A stretch of DNA of 38,350 nucleotides from Bacteroides stercorirosoris. Its GTDB lineage: Bacteria > Bacteroidota > Bacteroidia > Bacteroidales > Bacteroidaceae. Positions 9,438 through 16,380 of the stretch are shown piece by piece (position 1 is the stretch's first letter; the number at the start of each line of letters is the position of its first letter). The translations under genes and the position numbers were made by a program. Below the pieces are notes generated by a model. That model saw only the letters and a program-made list of their open reading frames with translations. It did no database searches and was not told the DNA's origin. Where the stretch lies: assembly GCF_900142015.1 (NCBI RefSeq), contig NZ_FQZN01000045.1:1-38350 (forward strand), given 5' to 3'.

Positions 9438-10664
9438 TTAATCCCCCTGCGGTATACTCCTATCAAAATGCACTACTATCTTCATTGGCTTTCCATCGCG
9501 AATGATGCCATACGTAATTGAATCTGCATCCTGCAAACGAGCAAGTGCTTCTCTTGTAGCAGTCTCCGTTTTTATAGTGTCTATATGAGTAATCATATCT
9601 CCCAAACGAAAACCTGCCTCTTGATATGGATTACCAGGACAATCAGCTATATTATCTATGATGGAAGGGAGACCTCGCGAATCATTGCGTGTCCCCACAT
9701 AATACCTCCTTATTGATGGATTCACCACTCGTTGGTAGTTTTTATGTGGCTGTAACCCTATTCGGCGGTTAGGCAAATCAAAGTATACATTAAAACGTTT
9801 CAAGAAGTTAGTTCCTACAACATAATCAGATACATTATTGGGAAAATCAAATGTATAGATACGTACCGAATCCATTTGAAAAGATTCAAACAGAGTAGTT
9901 TGCACAGTATAACGTCGGCAATAGCGATCTACAAATTGAAGCCAAACTGCATCTTGCTGCTTATTGAAAAATTGAAGTTCCGGGGTTTGATACATCAAGC
10001 AAATATCATATGCAGCGCCCGTATCTATAAGAAAAGGACGATTAATCGTTAATGTATCTCCACTAGCACATTTTACGTGCATAGGCATCTTTATTTTAAA
10101 ATAGAGGCTATCTTCCTCAAGTGGAAAAATAAAGCAATCTTGGGGCATTACAAATTCACAACCGGAATGAATTTCTATATAATTTTGTTCAAAATTCAAT
10201 TCCCATACATGAGTTGAATCATTAGCGGGAATATTAAAGATTCCATCCACGGTAAGAGGACCCCATATCCGCTTCAAGCTACTTACACCAAAAATAGGAT
10301 ATACACAATTTATTTCTCCCAACTTCATCGTAGGAGGGGAAGTGCATTCTGCAAATTTTGTGTGATATTCAGGCGTCCATGCTGAGCCACCAGCTTCAAC
10401 CTTTACAACTGAAGAAGCAGCCATAAGATCTGGATGTTCTAAGTAAAAGGCAGAATCTAAAGCAAATCCCAACCGATTCCATCCCGAATCAAATATCATA
10501 TTAGCCATAGTACTATCATTGAACTTTACTTGAAGTACCATTTTTCGATCTAAAGGATTGATAACGAAAGGGGTTCTATTTGTATAGATATCACCTTTAA
10601 AAATGCAACTATAGCAGAAGACTAACAGGATTACTCCTGACAAAATAAATGAGTTTTTTTTCAT
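9438..10664 (-). CDS. Envelope aspartyl protease with C-terminal PDZ domain
   Basis: This 408-aa protein has an N-terminal signal; Cys20 in FCYSC may be a lipidation site, although the lipobox is weak. It carries two retropepsin/pepsin-like active-site motifs, MIFDSGW (Asp59) and FLIDTGAAYD (Asp214), consistent with a two-lobed aspartyl protease. It ends in a PDZ-like domain (about 325-405; YQEAGFRLGDMITHIDTI). The gene lies directly downstream of the precursor, separated by a terminator-like hairpin. That suggests a second proteolytic step on the exported peptide in the periplasm or at the outer membrane, or a role in immunity. The start is ATG at 10664 within a segment repeated near 102-149. 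Confidence 0.8.
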   Translation of the reverse strand: MKKNSFILSGVILLVFCYSCIFKGDIYTNRTPFVINPLDRKMVLQVKFNDSTMANMIFDSGWNRLGFALDSAFYLEHPDLMAASSVVKVEAGGSAWTPEYHTKFAECTSPPTMKLGEINCVYPIFGVSSLKRIWGPLTVDGIFNIPANDSTHVWELNFEQNYIEIHSGCEFVMPQDCFIFPLEEDSLYFKIKMPMHVKCASGDTLTINRPFLIDTGAAYDICLMYQTPELQFFNKQQDAVWLQFVDRYCRRYTVQTTLFESFQMDSVRIYTFDFPNNVSDYVVGTNFLKRFNVYFDLPNRRIGLQPHKNYQRVVNPSIRRYYVGTRNDSRGLPSIIDNIADCPGNPYQEAGFRLGDMITHIDTIKTETATREALARLQDADSITYGIIRDGKPMKIVVHFDRSIPQGD

Positions 10665-10683
10665 AATTTAGTCTTTAATAAAA

Positions 10684-10722
10684 AGGAAGAGACCTGTCCT
10701 AAAAAACATCAGTTCTCTTCCT
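10684..10722 (-). terminator. Terminator-like attenuator between precursor and maturation genes
   Basis: On the minus strand, AGGAAGAGA and CTG pair with CAG and TCTCTTCCT (+ strand 10684-10696 and 10710-10722, one mismatch, 13-nt loop). A TTTTTATT tract follows. It lies 11 bp after the precursor stop and 20 bp before the protease ATG. A leaky terminator here would give high precursor and lower enzyme expression, a common design in peptide operons. Confidence 0.7.
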
Positions 10723-10733
10723 CACTAAACATT

Positions 10734-11063
10734 TTATGAACACGTAAACTGTGGCAGGCAATGATTTTCTTGTAGTACATGACCACCACACCAACTACCC
10801 TGTGAAACTACACCTGGATCATAAGGCTCTGTAGTCTGGCAACAAGGCTGAGCGCTCCCATCACTAACATATCCATGTGCATCATTAGCACTACTGTTCG
10901 CACCTGTACTCGCTCCTCCCGGTTCTCCAGCATAATAGCAACCACATTGACAACATCCAGGGGTACCTCCCCCTAAAATACGACACATTTCCCGTTCGTT
11001 CAACTCCGCATCAGCAATCTCATGCAGTTTGATTTTTGTGAGTTTTTTCATCATACTAAACAT
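10734..11063 (-). CDS. Cys-rich RiPP precursor with double-glycine leader (TIGR04149-like)
   Basis: This 109-aa peptide has a leader ending ELNEREMCRILGGG (residues 20-33), the GG-Bacteroidales natural-product-precursor signature. If cleavage follows Gly31-Gly32, hydrophobic residues fall at -4 (Ile29), -7 (Met26) and -12 (Leu21), the classic C39 leader spacing; cutting after Gly33 fits less well. The core of about 77 residues is rich in Gly, Ser and Cys, with nine Cys at 37, 38, 40, 42, 74, 75, 92, 102 and 108. A GGASTGANSSAND stretch lies in the middle. It is probably modified in the cytoplasm by the rSAM enzymes, possibly glycosylated, then exported. Translation could begin at Met1, Met4 or Met5 (ATGs at 11063, 11054, 11051). 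Confidence 0.88.
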   Translation of the reverse strand: MFSMMKKLTKIKLHEIADAELNEREMCRILGGGTPGCCQCGCYYAGEPGGASTGANSSANDAHGYVSDGSAQPCCQTTEPYDPGVVSQGSWCGGHVLQENHCLPQFTCS

Positions 11064-11154
11064 TAAATAATTGCCTACTCTTTCTTAGATTTTCGGCTTC
11101 CTCTATTTATTATATATATTCTATAAACATAATATCTGTTTAATTACACTATAG

Positions 11155-12249
11155 TTATTTCAAGCCTTCTTTTAACAAAACATCCTCTAAACTTTGAGCT
11201 CTAAGTCCAACCGCTATAATCGTCCCTTTCGAATCTAACAGTATACCATAAGGTACGCCATTTATTTGATAAGCTTTAGCTAAATCCGAATCGGTGCCAT
11301 TTACTTCTATAAGCTGCCCCCAAGGCATCTTCAGCTTCTTCAATGCACTTTTCCATGCTGTTCTTTTATTATCTAATGAAATTGCCAAGACACTTAATCC
11401 CCTATCCTTGTACTTTTCGTAAACCTCTTTAATATGAGGTATATCTGCCCTGCAAGGACTACACCAAGATGCCCAGAAATCAATAAAAAGCAGACGTGAT
11501 TTTCCCACATATTCGGATATAGGCCTTTGTATTCCAAGTGTATCTTGCAACACAAAATCAAAGTATTGAGAATTAACTGTTCCCGCTTGTTCCTTTTCAA
11601 GCTCAGCGTTTTTATCCCAATACTCTTGAAACTCCTTGATATCAGCTTGTGTTACCAAAGAATTATTTCTTTGTAAAGTTTCTAATTTTTCATGGAGTTT
11701 AACCAAGTTTTCAAGTGGCCAAATTGCAGATTTATTATCTGCTATAAATCTCCGTCCCACTAAATTCAATCTATTTTCTATCGTTACATTATATATGAAT
11801 TTCTGGTAATTGTCATGTGCCTTATTTCTCTCAATTGTATCTTTCTTTTCCACAAAATCATAATATAATTTATAAAGCCGATTTATTTCACTAGTCAAGG
11901 AATTGTGTAGGTCATTCAGATATGTTCCAGATGCAACAAAAGCAGTATCCATATATACACGTATATCTCCCTCTTCCAGAACTACTTCCACTGATTTTAC
12001 GTATGGATATTTCCCTATAGTAACAATGGCGAATTCATCAACATTAGCTTTACCTTTAAAAGAGAATTTACCCTTTTGTACCTTTGCAGAGTCAATAGAA
12101 GTAATCAATGTGTCCCCCTGAAATTGGAACAATTTGACATATTTCCCATTATAGTCATTATTTAGTATTCCATTTATATGGTATTTCCCCTGTGAGCATG
12201 CCAATATAAATGGAAAAAGAAGCATCGTTAAAATTATTATTCTTTTCAT
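11155..12249 (-). CDS. TlpA-like thiol-disulfide oxidoreductase lipoprotein (DUF4369-type N-domain)
   Basis: This 364-aa predicted lipoprotein has signal MKRIIILTMLLFPFILAC with Cys18 in lipobox ILAC. The N-terminal beta-rich region (YHINGILNNDYNGKYVKLF) resembles the DUF4369 domain common in Bacteroidetes TlpA proteins, and a helical linker follows. The C-terminal thioredoxin domain has active site WCSPC (Cys263, Cys266), LLFIDFWASW before it and the cis-Pro in INGVPYG. It should reduce or isomerise thiols on the outer side of the inner membrane. Its place directly upstream of a nine-Cys precursor suggests redox handling of the exported peptide. It overlaps the small upstream gene by 4 nt. 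Confidence 0.88.
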   Translation of the reverse strand: MKRIIILTMLLFPFILACSQGKYHINGILNNDYNGKYVKLFQFQGDTLITSIDSAKVQKGKFSFKGKANVDEFAIVTIGKYPYVKSVEVVLEEGDIRVYMDTAFVASGTYLNDLHNSLTSEINRLYKLYYDFVEKKDTIERNKAHDNYQKFIYNVTIENRLNLVGRRFIADNKSAIWPLENLVKLHEKLETLQRNNSLVTQADIKEFQEYWDKNAELEKEQAGTVNSQYFDFVLQDTLGIQRPISEYVGKSRLLFIDFWASWCSPCRADIPHIKEVYEKYKDRGLSVLAISLDNKRTAWKSALKKLKMPWGQLIEVNGTDSDLAKAYQINGVPYGILLDSKGTIIAVGLRAQSLEDVLLKEGLK

Positions 12250-12539
12250 TCGTTTCCTCCCTCCTCTTTACGGGTGCGAAACATGTAAAAGGGGGCTCTA
12301 TATTCTCCCGCCGTTTTAAATACAGCCTCACGTATAGTAGTAGCAGCAGTAACCCATTCTATTTCATTCCAATGATCAAACATATATTTTGCAGAAATGA
12401 TTTTATCATCCAGAATAAATATATATTTGGTAGTATCAACAGCATTTTCAGAGTTATCTGCATAGCATTTCACCGAAAATACAGCAAACAGTAATATGAC
12501 AAGAATTGATTTCATTTTAAACATATAATTGTGTTTCAT
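12246..12539 (-). CDS. Small secreted protein of unknown function
   Basis: This 97-aa protein has an N-terminal signal (MKSILVILLFAVFSVKCYA from Met9) and a short mature part (DTTKYIFILDDKIISAKYMFDHW). I do not recognise a family. It has no Cys after the predicted signal cleavage, and no double-glycine leader, so it is probably not a second precursor. Its stop overlaps the TlpA-like gene start (ATGA), so both are likely made together. An immunity or chaperone role is only a guess. Translation could start at ATG 12539 or at an internal Met. Confidence 0.65.
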   Translation of the reverse strand: MKHNYMFKMKSILVILLFAVFSVKCYADNSENAVDTTKYIFILDDKIISAKYMFDHWNEIEWVTAATTIREAVFKTAGEYRAPFYMFRTRKEEGGNE

Positions 12540-12588
12540 AAATTAATGAATAATAATTTTCTATGTCAGCGAATATAAGTCTTACTAC

Positions 12589-12651
12589 CAAATATCCGAC
12601 ATATACAATCCTCAAATATGCAATTCGGTCAGTTTTTATATACTATTCGGT
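12589..12651 (-). promoter_or_regulatory. Candidate LytTR operator and promoter upstream of the tlpA-like unit
   Basis: Two direct copies of ATTCGGT lie at 12623-12629 and 12645-12651 with 22-bp periodicity, matching the paired, roughly two-turn spacing of LytTR-domain sites. About 27 bp further in the direction of transcription is GATATTTG (minus strand; + 12589-12596), one mismatch from the Bacteroides -7 box TAnnTTTG. An orphan LytTR gene ends 7 bp upstream. The arrangement suits activation, but no other site copy was found to confirm it. Confidence 0.4.
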
Positions 12652-12657
12652 TGCAGT

Positions 12658-13038
12658 TCATTCCATTTCCGACAACTTGTAAATGAATCTCCATTTGTCT
12701 TTCAGTGCATTTTTACATCTTCTTGAAACTTTGAATTCATGGTCAGTAATCAGCTGTACCCAGTACTCATCCTTTCTTTTCTGCCATACAGTCAAACAAT
12801 CAACATTTACAATAGTCGATTGATTGCAAATACAAAAGTTGTCAGGAAGAATATCAATCATTTGTTTAATGGAAAATTGCAACAAATGGCTCTTTACTTT
12901 CTCTTTAGTAACAATAACAAGATACGGTCTATCCGTATAGACACAAACAATATCCTCAAATTTAATCATTTGCATATAGGAATATCGTATAATCATTATC
13001 CCATCAGAGTTAAATTGTATTTCTCTAAATATTTCCAT
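12658..13038 (-). CDS. Orphan LytTR-domain DNA-binding regulator
   Basis: This 126-aa protein consists almost entirely of a LytTR DNA-binding domain: IKFEDIVCVYTDRPYLVIVTKE, then a helix region (FSIKQMIDILPDNFCICNQSTIVNVDCL) and FKVSRRCKNALKDKW near the end. There is no receiver domain, membrane segment or other sensor, so any signal must act through expression level, a partner or direct binding. It is the last gene of a three-gene unit with the GT2 and SpaB_C-like genes (10-bp gap). It probably regulates the peptide cluster; a direct repeat suited to LytTR binding lies just downstream. Confidence 0.85.
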   Translation of the reverse strand: MEIFREIQFNSDGIMIIRYSYMQMIKFEDIVCVYTDRPYLVIVTKEKVKSHLLQFSIKQMIDILPDNFCICNQSTIVNVDCLTVWQKRKDEYWVQLITDHEFKVSRRCKNALKDKWRFIYKLSEME

Positions 13039-13048
13039 AAAATTACAT

Positions 13049-13849
13049 TTATTTTATCGTGTAAATACTCCATGTTTTAAGGAGGCTAAGAGCGTATAAA
13101 TAACTTTTATCCGTTAAGCCTAATTGCTCTCTAATAGTGTAGGCCAAAACCGTAAATCCATCTGCAACTCCCAATGTAGAATAAATAGACTCTCTCTCTT
13201 TCTGCCAAAGACAAAATGTCGTCATATCAGATAAAAATTCGTCTGCCGGATTACTTTCCCAATAGAAACTAATAAGCTCCATTTCTTCTTCCACATTTTC
13301 CGTACAATCCGGAACATGAAGTGAATGAAGATAATCATGAAGAGAAACAAATCGGGAAGATCTGCACAATTGGATATACAGATATAGCGCTACAGACGTA
13401 CGGCTCTCTTCGCTGCAATCATCCGCCAATAGACGTATAATGAGTAATGATGTCAAATTAAGGAATGCGCTATATGGAATGCAATATACTTGATATCGGG
13501 AAATCTCAAATGCATTTCTCACTACGGCATTAGCAGGATGATGCGCCCACAATTCTTTTCCATAAGAAGCAGGTACTACATCACAGGACGGATGATTCTC
13601 CACAATCTTCTTCAAAGCCTGATAAACCTCCTCCTGCAAGGTCGCTCCATTTAGGGTATAAGAAGAGAATATCAACCTAATATGTTCTCCCCTCTCATAC
13701 GATAAGAAAAACATAGAGTGATGGATATCAGGACTGGACATCATATAAGCATGCAGCAAAGGCAAAATTCTTCCCCACTCATCCTGAGCATAAAAGATGG
13801 AAAAGCAATGCCAGGTTCTATTACCCTCCCGAATAAATTCTGTGTTCAT
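13049..13849 (-). CDS. Free-standing SpaB_C-like (thiopeptide/lantibiotic biosynthesis) protein
   Basis: This 266-aa cytoplasmic protein resembles the thiopeptide-type bacteriocin biosynthesis domain (SpaB_C), which forms the C-terminal glutamate-elimination half of class I lantibiotic dehydratases. Recognisable segments are WHCFSIFYAQDEWGRILPLLH at the N-terminus, HHSMFFLSYERGEHIRLIF, and SRYQVYCIPYSAFLNLTSLLIIRLL. No partner with the larger tRNA-Glu-dependent glutamylation domain is in the window. Either the partner lies elsewhere, or this domain has another role in modifying the peptide. The gene starts 2 bp after the GT2 stop, so the two are coupled. Confidence 0.65.
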   Translation of the reverse strand: MNTEFIREGNRTWHCFSIFYAQDEWGRILPLLHAYMMSSPDIHHSMFFLSYERGEHIRLIFSSYTLNGATLQEEVYQALKKIVENHPSCDVVPASYGKELWAHHPANAVVRNAFEISRYQVYCIPYSAFLNLTSLLIIRLLADDCSEESRTSVALYLYIQLCRSSRFVSLHDYLHSLHVPDCTENVEEEMELISFYWESNPADEFLSDMTTFCLWQKERESIYSTLGVADGFTVLAYTIREQLGLTDKSYLYALSLLKTWSIYTIK

Positions 13850-13851
13850 AA

Positions 13852-15654
13852 TTACTTTAAAAATATAGGATGACCGTAATCAAAGTTCTTATATATAATG
13901 CCTTGACCAAAACCATTAGGATTGACAGGCAGTTTGTTATATTCATATCTTTCAATTTCCCAAAAGTTTTGTGTTTCTGATAAATACACGAGTATTTCCG
14001 ATTGCAAATCCACCTCATTCACTCTATAAAAAGAAGACAGGCAGCCTTCAATATCCTTCCACTGTCCCTCTTCCGGATTTTTACCGCCGATTATTCTATT
14101 CTTTTCATCCAGAAAATATTGATTGATATTCTCGTAATGGGACGAACGGTTGTAGTTGCAATAAATATTGTCCGTCAGAATAGTCTTAGAGTAACTGCCG
14201 TCTTGATATCGCAGCAATACTTGTGTCTGATACGGATTTATATAAGATAAATACATATCAGTGATATGCCTTCCCATATATTCTTGCGAAACACGCTCTT
14301 CATGAGAATGATGAATCGCTTTACAGAATCTATTTTCTGAAATAAATTCCTGCTCTATTCCGGATTTCCATAACCGGTAATACAATTCAATATCCTCTAA
14401 ACCATATCCGGGAAGCGCCTCATTATAGCCATTAACAGATAAGAAATGTTTGCGCCATAAACAAAGACGGCCAATAACATCTCTCTCTGAATACCTTGGA
14501 GTATAAAATACTTTTTCAGCAGACATACAGAAAAGATTCAATATGTATGCGGCAAATCCTTCACCTAAATAGTTGTCAGCATCCAAATTACAAACAATAT
14601 CTCCTGTTGAAAGGCGGAATGCCATATTCCGGCTATGAGTTCGATGATAACAAGTAGGGGTGGTCGTTTTGTAATAGTTGAATATGCCTGTATCAAACAA
14701 TTCACCCTGTTGCTTTACCCACTCCTCTAATCCGTCTGTTGAATTATAATCCAAAAGATTAAATTCCACCTGCTCAGATAAGAAATTCTCCCGGATATTC
14801 TGCTGTAATGTCTGTTTGATATGATGAAGGCGGTTCATGCAAGTAATATTGAAAGAGATTTTATGGGCATGTTTCAAAGAATCGACCTCTTTCGGCACAT
14901 TTCCTTCCATATCAAAAATATTCTTTCTGATGCCGAAACTCCCATTATTAGCGACAAGTCTGCCGGCAAGAATATTAGATTGTGAGATTTTTGCATTATG
15001 CCCATCCATTTCGTGCCATGTTTTGAAGGATGAATGAGTGAATGCAATGCCTTCCTCTTTAGTGTTCCTGACTGCTTTGTTATATTCGGAGTCCTTCACT
15101 TCAACACGCTTGTAGCCTTTTGCCATCAGTCTATTGATTAAGTCCAAATCCTGATAACCTGCAGGTTCCAGACTTTCATCATATCCGCCAATAGATAGAA
15201 AATCATTCCGCCTGACAGATATACGCCCGAATGAACCGTCAAAACCATCATCAGAGCATTGGTGTAAAAACATGTGTCCATCATTCTTCACAAATTGCAA
15301 GATGACAAACCATCCCCCATTATTGCCTGTATAATTATCACAATCCAGATTTACTAAAATATCATTTTGGGCCAGCATATGCGCAGTATTCTTTGCTACG
15401 GAAGCATGCCAATAGGCCATTTCTTCTGTATAAAAGTATTTTAGATATCCGGACTCCATTTCATTTTTAAAGTTATCAGATATCCATTTGCGGAGTCCGT
15501 CCGTACTTCCGAAATCCACAAGGACAAATTCGACAAGTTCTTGCAATCTACGGTTATCTTCCAGATTCTTGGGAAGTGTCTGTCTAATCTGATGAAGTCT
15601 ATTCTTACAAGTAATGCAGAATGAAATCTTAAAAATCTGAGAATTATCAATCAT
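13852..15654 (-). CDS. Tandem-domain GT2 glycosyltransferase
   Basis: This protein is read as 600 aa from ATG at 15654 (MIDNSQIFKISFC). The open frame runs on upstream through low-complexity repeats that I do not take as coding. It holds two related GT-A family-2 domains. Domain one (about 8-190) has FCITCKNRLHQIRQTLP, DCD at 104-106 and GYDESLEPAGYQDLDLINRL. Domain two (about 265-455) has FNITCMNRLHHIKQTL, DAD at 358-360 and GYNEALPGYGLEDIELYYRL. The last 150 residues are not recognised. Such two-domain enzymes often add alternating or successive sugars. As first gene of the unit with the SpaB_C-like and LytTR genes, it may glycosylate the peptide. Confidence 0.75.
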   Translation of the reverse strand: MIDNSQIFKISFCITCKNRLHQIRQTLPKNLEDNRRLQELVEFVLVDFGSTDGLRKWISDNFKNEMESGYLKYFYTEEMAYWHASVAKNTAHMLAQNDILVNLDCDNYTGNNGGWFVILQFVKNDGHMFLHQCSDDGFDGSFGRISVRRNDFLSIGGYDESLEPAGYQDLDLINRLMAKGYKRVEVKDSEYNKAVRNTKEEGIAFTHSSFKTWHEMDGHNAKISQSNILAGRLVANNGSFGIRKNIFDMEGNVPKEVDSLKHAHKISFNITCMNRLHHIKQTLQQNIRENFLSEQVEFNLLDYNSTDGLEEWVKQQGELFDTGIFNYYKTTTPTCYHRTHSRNMAFRLSTGDIVCNLDADNYLGEGFAAYILNLFCMSAEKVFYTPRYSERDVIGRLCLWRKHFLSVNGYNEALPGYGLEDIELYYRLWKSGIEQEFISENRFCKAIHHSHEERVSQEYMGRHITDMYLSYINPYQTQVLLRYQDGSYSKTILTDNIYCNYNRSSHYENINQYFLDEKNRIIGGKNPEEGQWKDIEGCLSSFYRVNEVDLQSEILVYLSETQNFWEIERYEYNKLPVNPNGFGQGIIYKNFDYGHPIFLK

Positions 15655-15737
15655 AATAATTTTGTATATGTTTTGTTGTAAATGCAAAGTAACCGAATAT
15701 AAGACAAAAAGGGGTAGACGATTTATCACAAAAGCTT

Positions 15738-15800
15738 TATTATCTATCATTATAGGTTTGTTTCCTATCAATATAGGTTTGTTTTCTATCATTTTACGTG
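15738..15800. repeat. Imperfect 21-bp tandem repeat
   Basis: Units read TATCATTATAGGTTTGTTTC, TATCAATATAGGTTTGTTTT and a partial TATCATTTTACGTG, preceded by a more diverged unit. On the minus strand the units stay in one frame and would encode repeated NKPIMID-like heptapeptides. That is why the reading frame of the GT2 gene appears longer than the enzyme. Confidence 0.65.
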
Positions 15801-15886
15801 TCTGACCACTATCTGGACATAGTCTGAGCGTTGTCACCCCCATGTTTCCTCCATATAATAGTGCCCGATGTAGAACCGGCACAGAA

Positions 15887-15945
15887 AGTGTGGAAATTTT
15901 CCACACCACATTCCACACTTTCCACACAATTCCACACTGTGCCAC
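15887..15945. repeat. CCACAC-unit repeat cluster with palindrome
   Basis: Five closely spaced units of the form TTCCACAC or GCCACAC, with variable spacing of about 8-12 bp, follow a palindrome GTGTGGAAA-T-TTTCCACAC. One unit (TTTTCCACA) fits the DnaA-box consensus, but the others do not. Function is unknown; it could be a regulator-binding array or part of a dispersed repeat family. Confidence 0.6.
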
Positions 15946-16119
15946 ACTTCCCCATCCGCCTATTACCACTAATAATCAAACACTTACCTAAACACCACTC
16001 CTACTGGCACAACCTTTGCAACTACTTATGTGTAAGCGTCAAGCTTCCTTAAATAGAAAAAGCAACCTAAACTTTAAACTTATAATATAAAATAGTATAA
16101 CTCTAAAAAGCAAATGATT

Positions 16120-16362
16120 ATGAAAAAATTAGTATTAGTAGCAGCCCTGTTTATGTTTGTTTGTGGTGGTTCTTTCCTGGCAAACGCTCAGGATCCCGTG
16201 AAGACTCAGCAACCGGCAACGGAAAAAACTGAAGAACCTAAGGCAACTGAGCCTGCCAAGGAAGAACCCAAAGCAGAAGAACCGAAAGCTGAAGAGCCTA
16301 AGACTGAAGCTCCCGCCAAGGACGCTCCTGCAACGGAAACACCTGCACAGCCTGCCGAATAA
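16120..16362 (+). CDS. Small secreted Glu/Pro/Lys/Ala-rich protein
   Basis: This 80-aa protein is read from the second in-frame ATG (MKKLVLVAALFMFVCGG); an upstream ATG at 16114 would add two residues. After the signal peptide, with likely cleavage near ANAQ, the mature part is low complexity. It has repeating blocks of KAEEP and ATEPAKEEP type and no Cys or aromatic residues, so it should be disordered. Bacteroides genomes carry many such small exported proteins of unknown role. It is monocistronic, with a hairpin terminator just downstream. Confidence 0.7.
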   Translation: MKKLVLVAALFMFVCGGSFLANAQDPVKTQQPATEKTEEPKATEPAKEEPKAEEPKAEEPKTEAPAKDAPATETPAQPAE

Positions 16363-16380
16363 TAGTAAGCACACTGACAA

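Larger units (their letters stand above)
36..15654 (-). other. RiPP biosynthetic gene cluster (GG-Bacteroidales type, rSAM-modified)
   Basis: Fourteen minus-strand genes form a contiguous block: Cys-rich double-glycine precursor, two rSAM/SPASM enzymes, pseudo-rSAM, C39-ABC exporter, HlyD adaptor, short LanC-like protein, two glycosyltransferases, SpaB_C-like protein, LytTR regulator, aspartyl protease, TlpA-like lipoprotein and a small secreted protein. Most junctions are 1-22 nt gaps or short overlaps, so they are probably two or three transcription units. The block is visibly more AT-rich than the DNA to its right, which suggests acquired or accessory DNA. No immunity gene is recognisable. 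Confidence 0.85.
15655..16119. other. Repeat-rich intergenic region between divergent operons
   Basis: No convincing gene is present in this 465-bp spacer between leftward and rightward transcription. It holds about 2.5 imperfect copies of a 21-bp unit (TATCATTATAGGTTTGTTTCC-like, about 15738-15800). It also holds a cluster of five CCACAC units (about 15887-15945) that begins with a perfect 9-bp-arm palindrome GTGTGGAAA-T-TTTCCACAC. Promoters for both flanking genes must lie here, but none matches the Bacteroides consensus well. Confidence 0.6.

Noticed and set aside
9416..9466. Longer rSAM protein starting inside the protease gene
   Set aside because: The start would be TTG and overlap the upstream gene; ATG at 9415 fits the domain start and leaves a normal 22-bp gap.
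12246..12539. Second RiPP precursor
   Set aside because: It has a Sec-type signal rather than a double-glycine leader and no Cys in the mature part.
15738..15800. CRISPR-like array
   Set aside because: The units are directly adjacent with no unique spacers, and no cas genes are present.
15887..15945. DnaA-box-like TTTTCCACA and further CCACAC units at a strand-switch point, suggesting a replication origin
   Set aside because: Only one unit fits TTWTNCACA, the others differ at two or more places, no dnaA, dnaN or rpmH gene is near, and no AT-rich unwinding 13-mers were seen.
15655..15969. N-terminal extension of the GT2 protein (open frame to 15969)
   Set aside because: It would be made of tandem-repeat DNA and CCACAC units with no recognisable domain; the GT2 fold starts right after the ATG at 15654.
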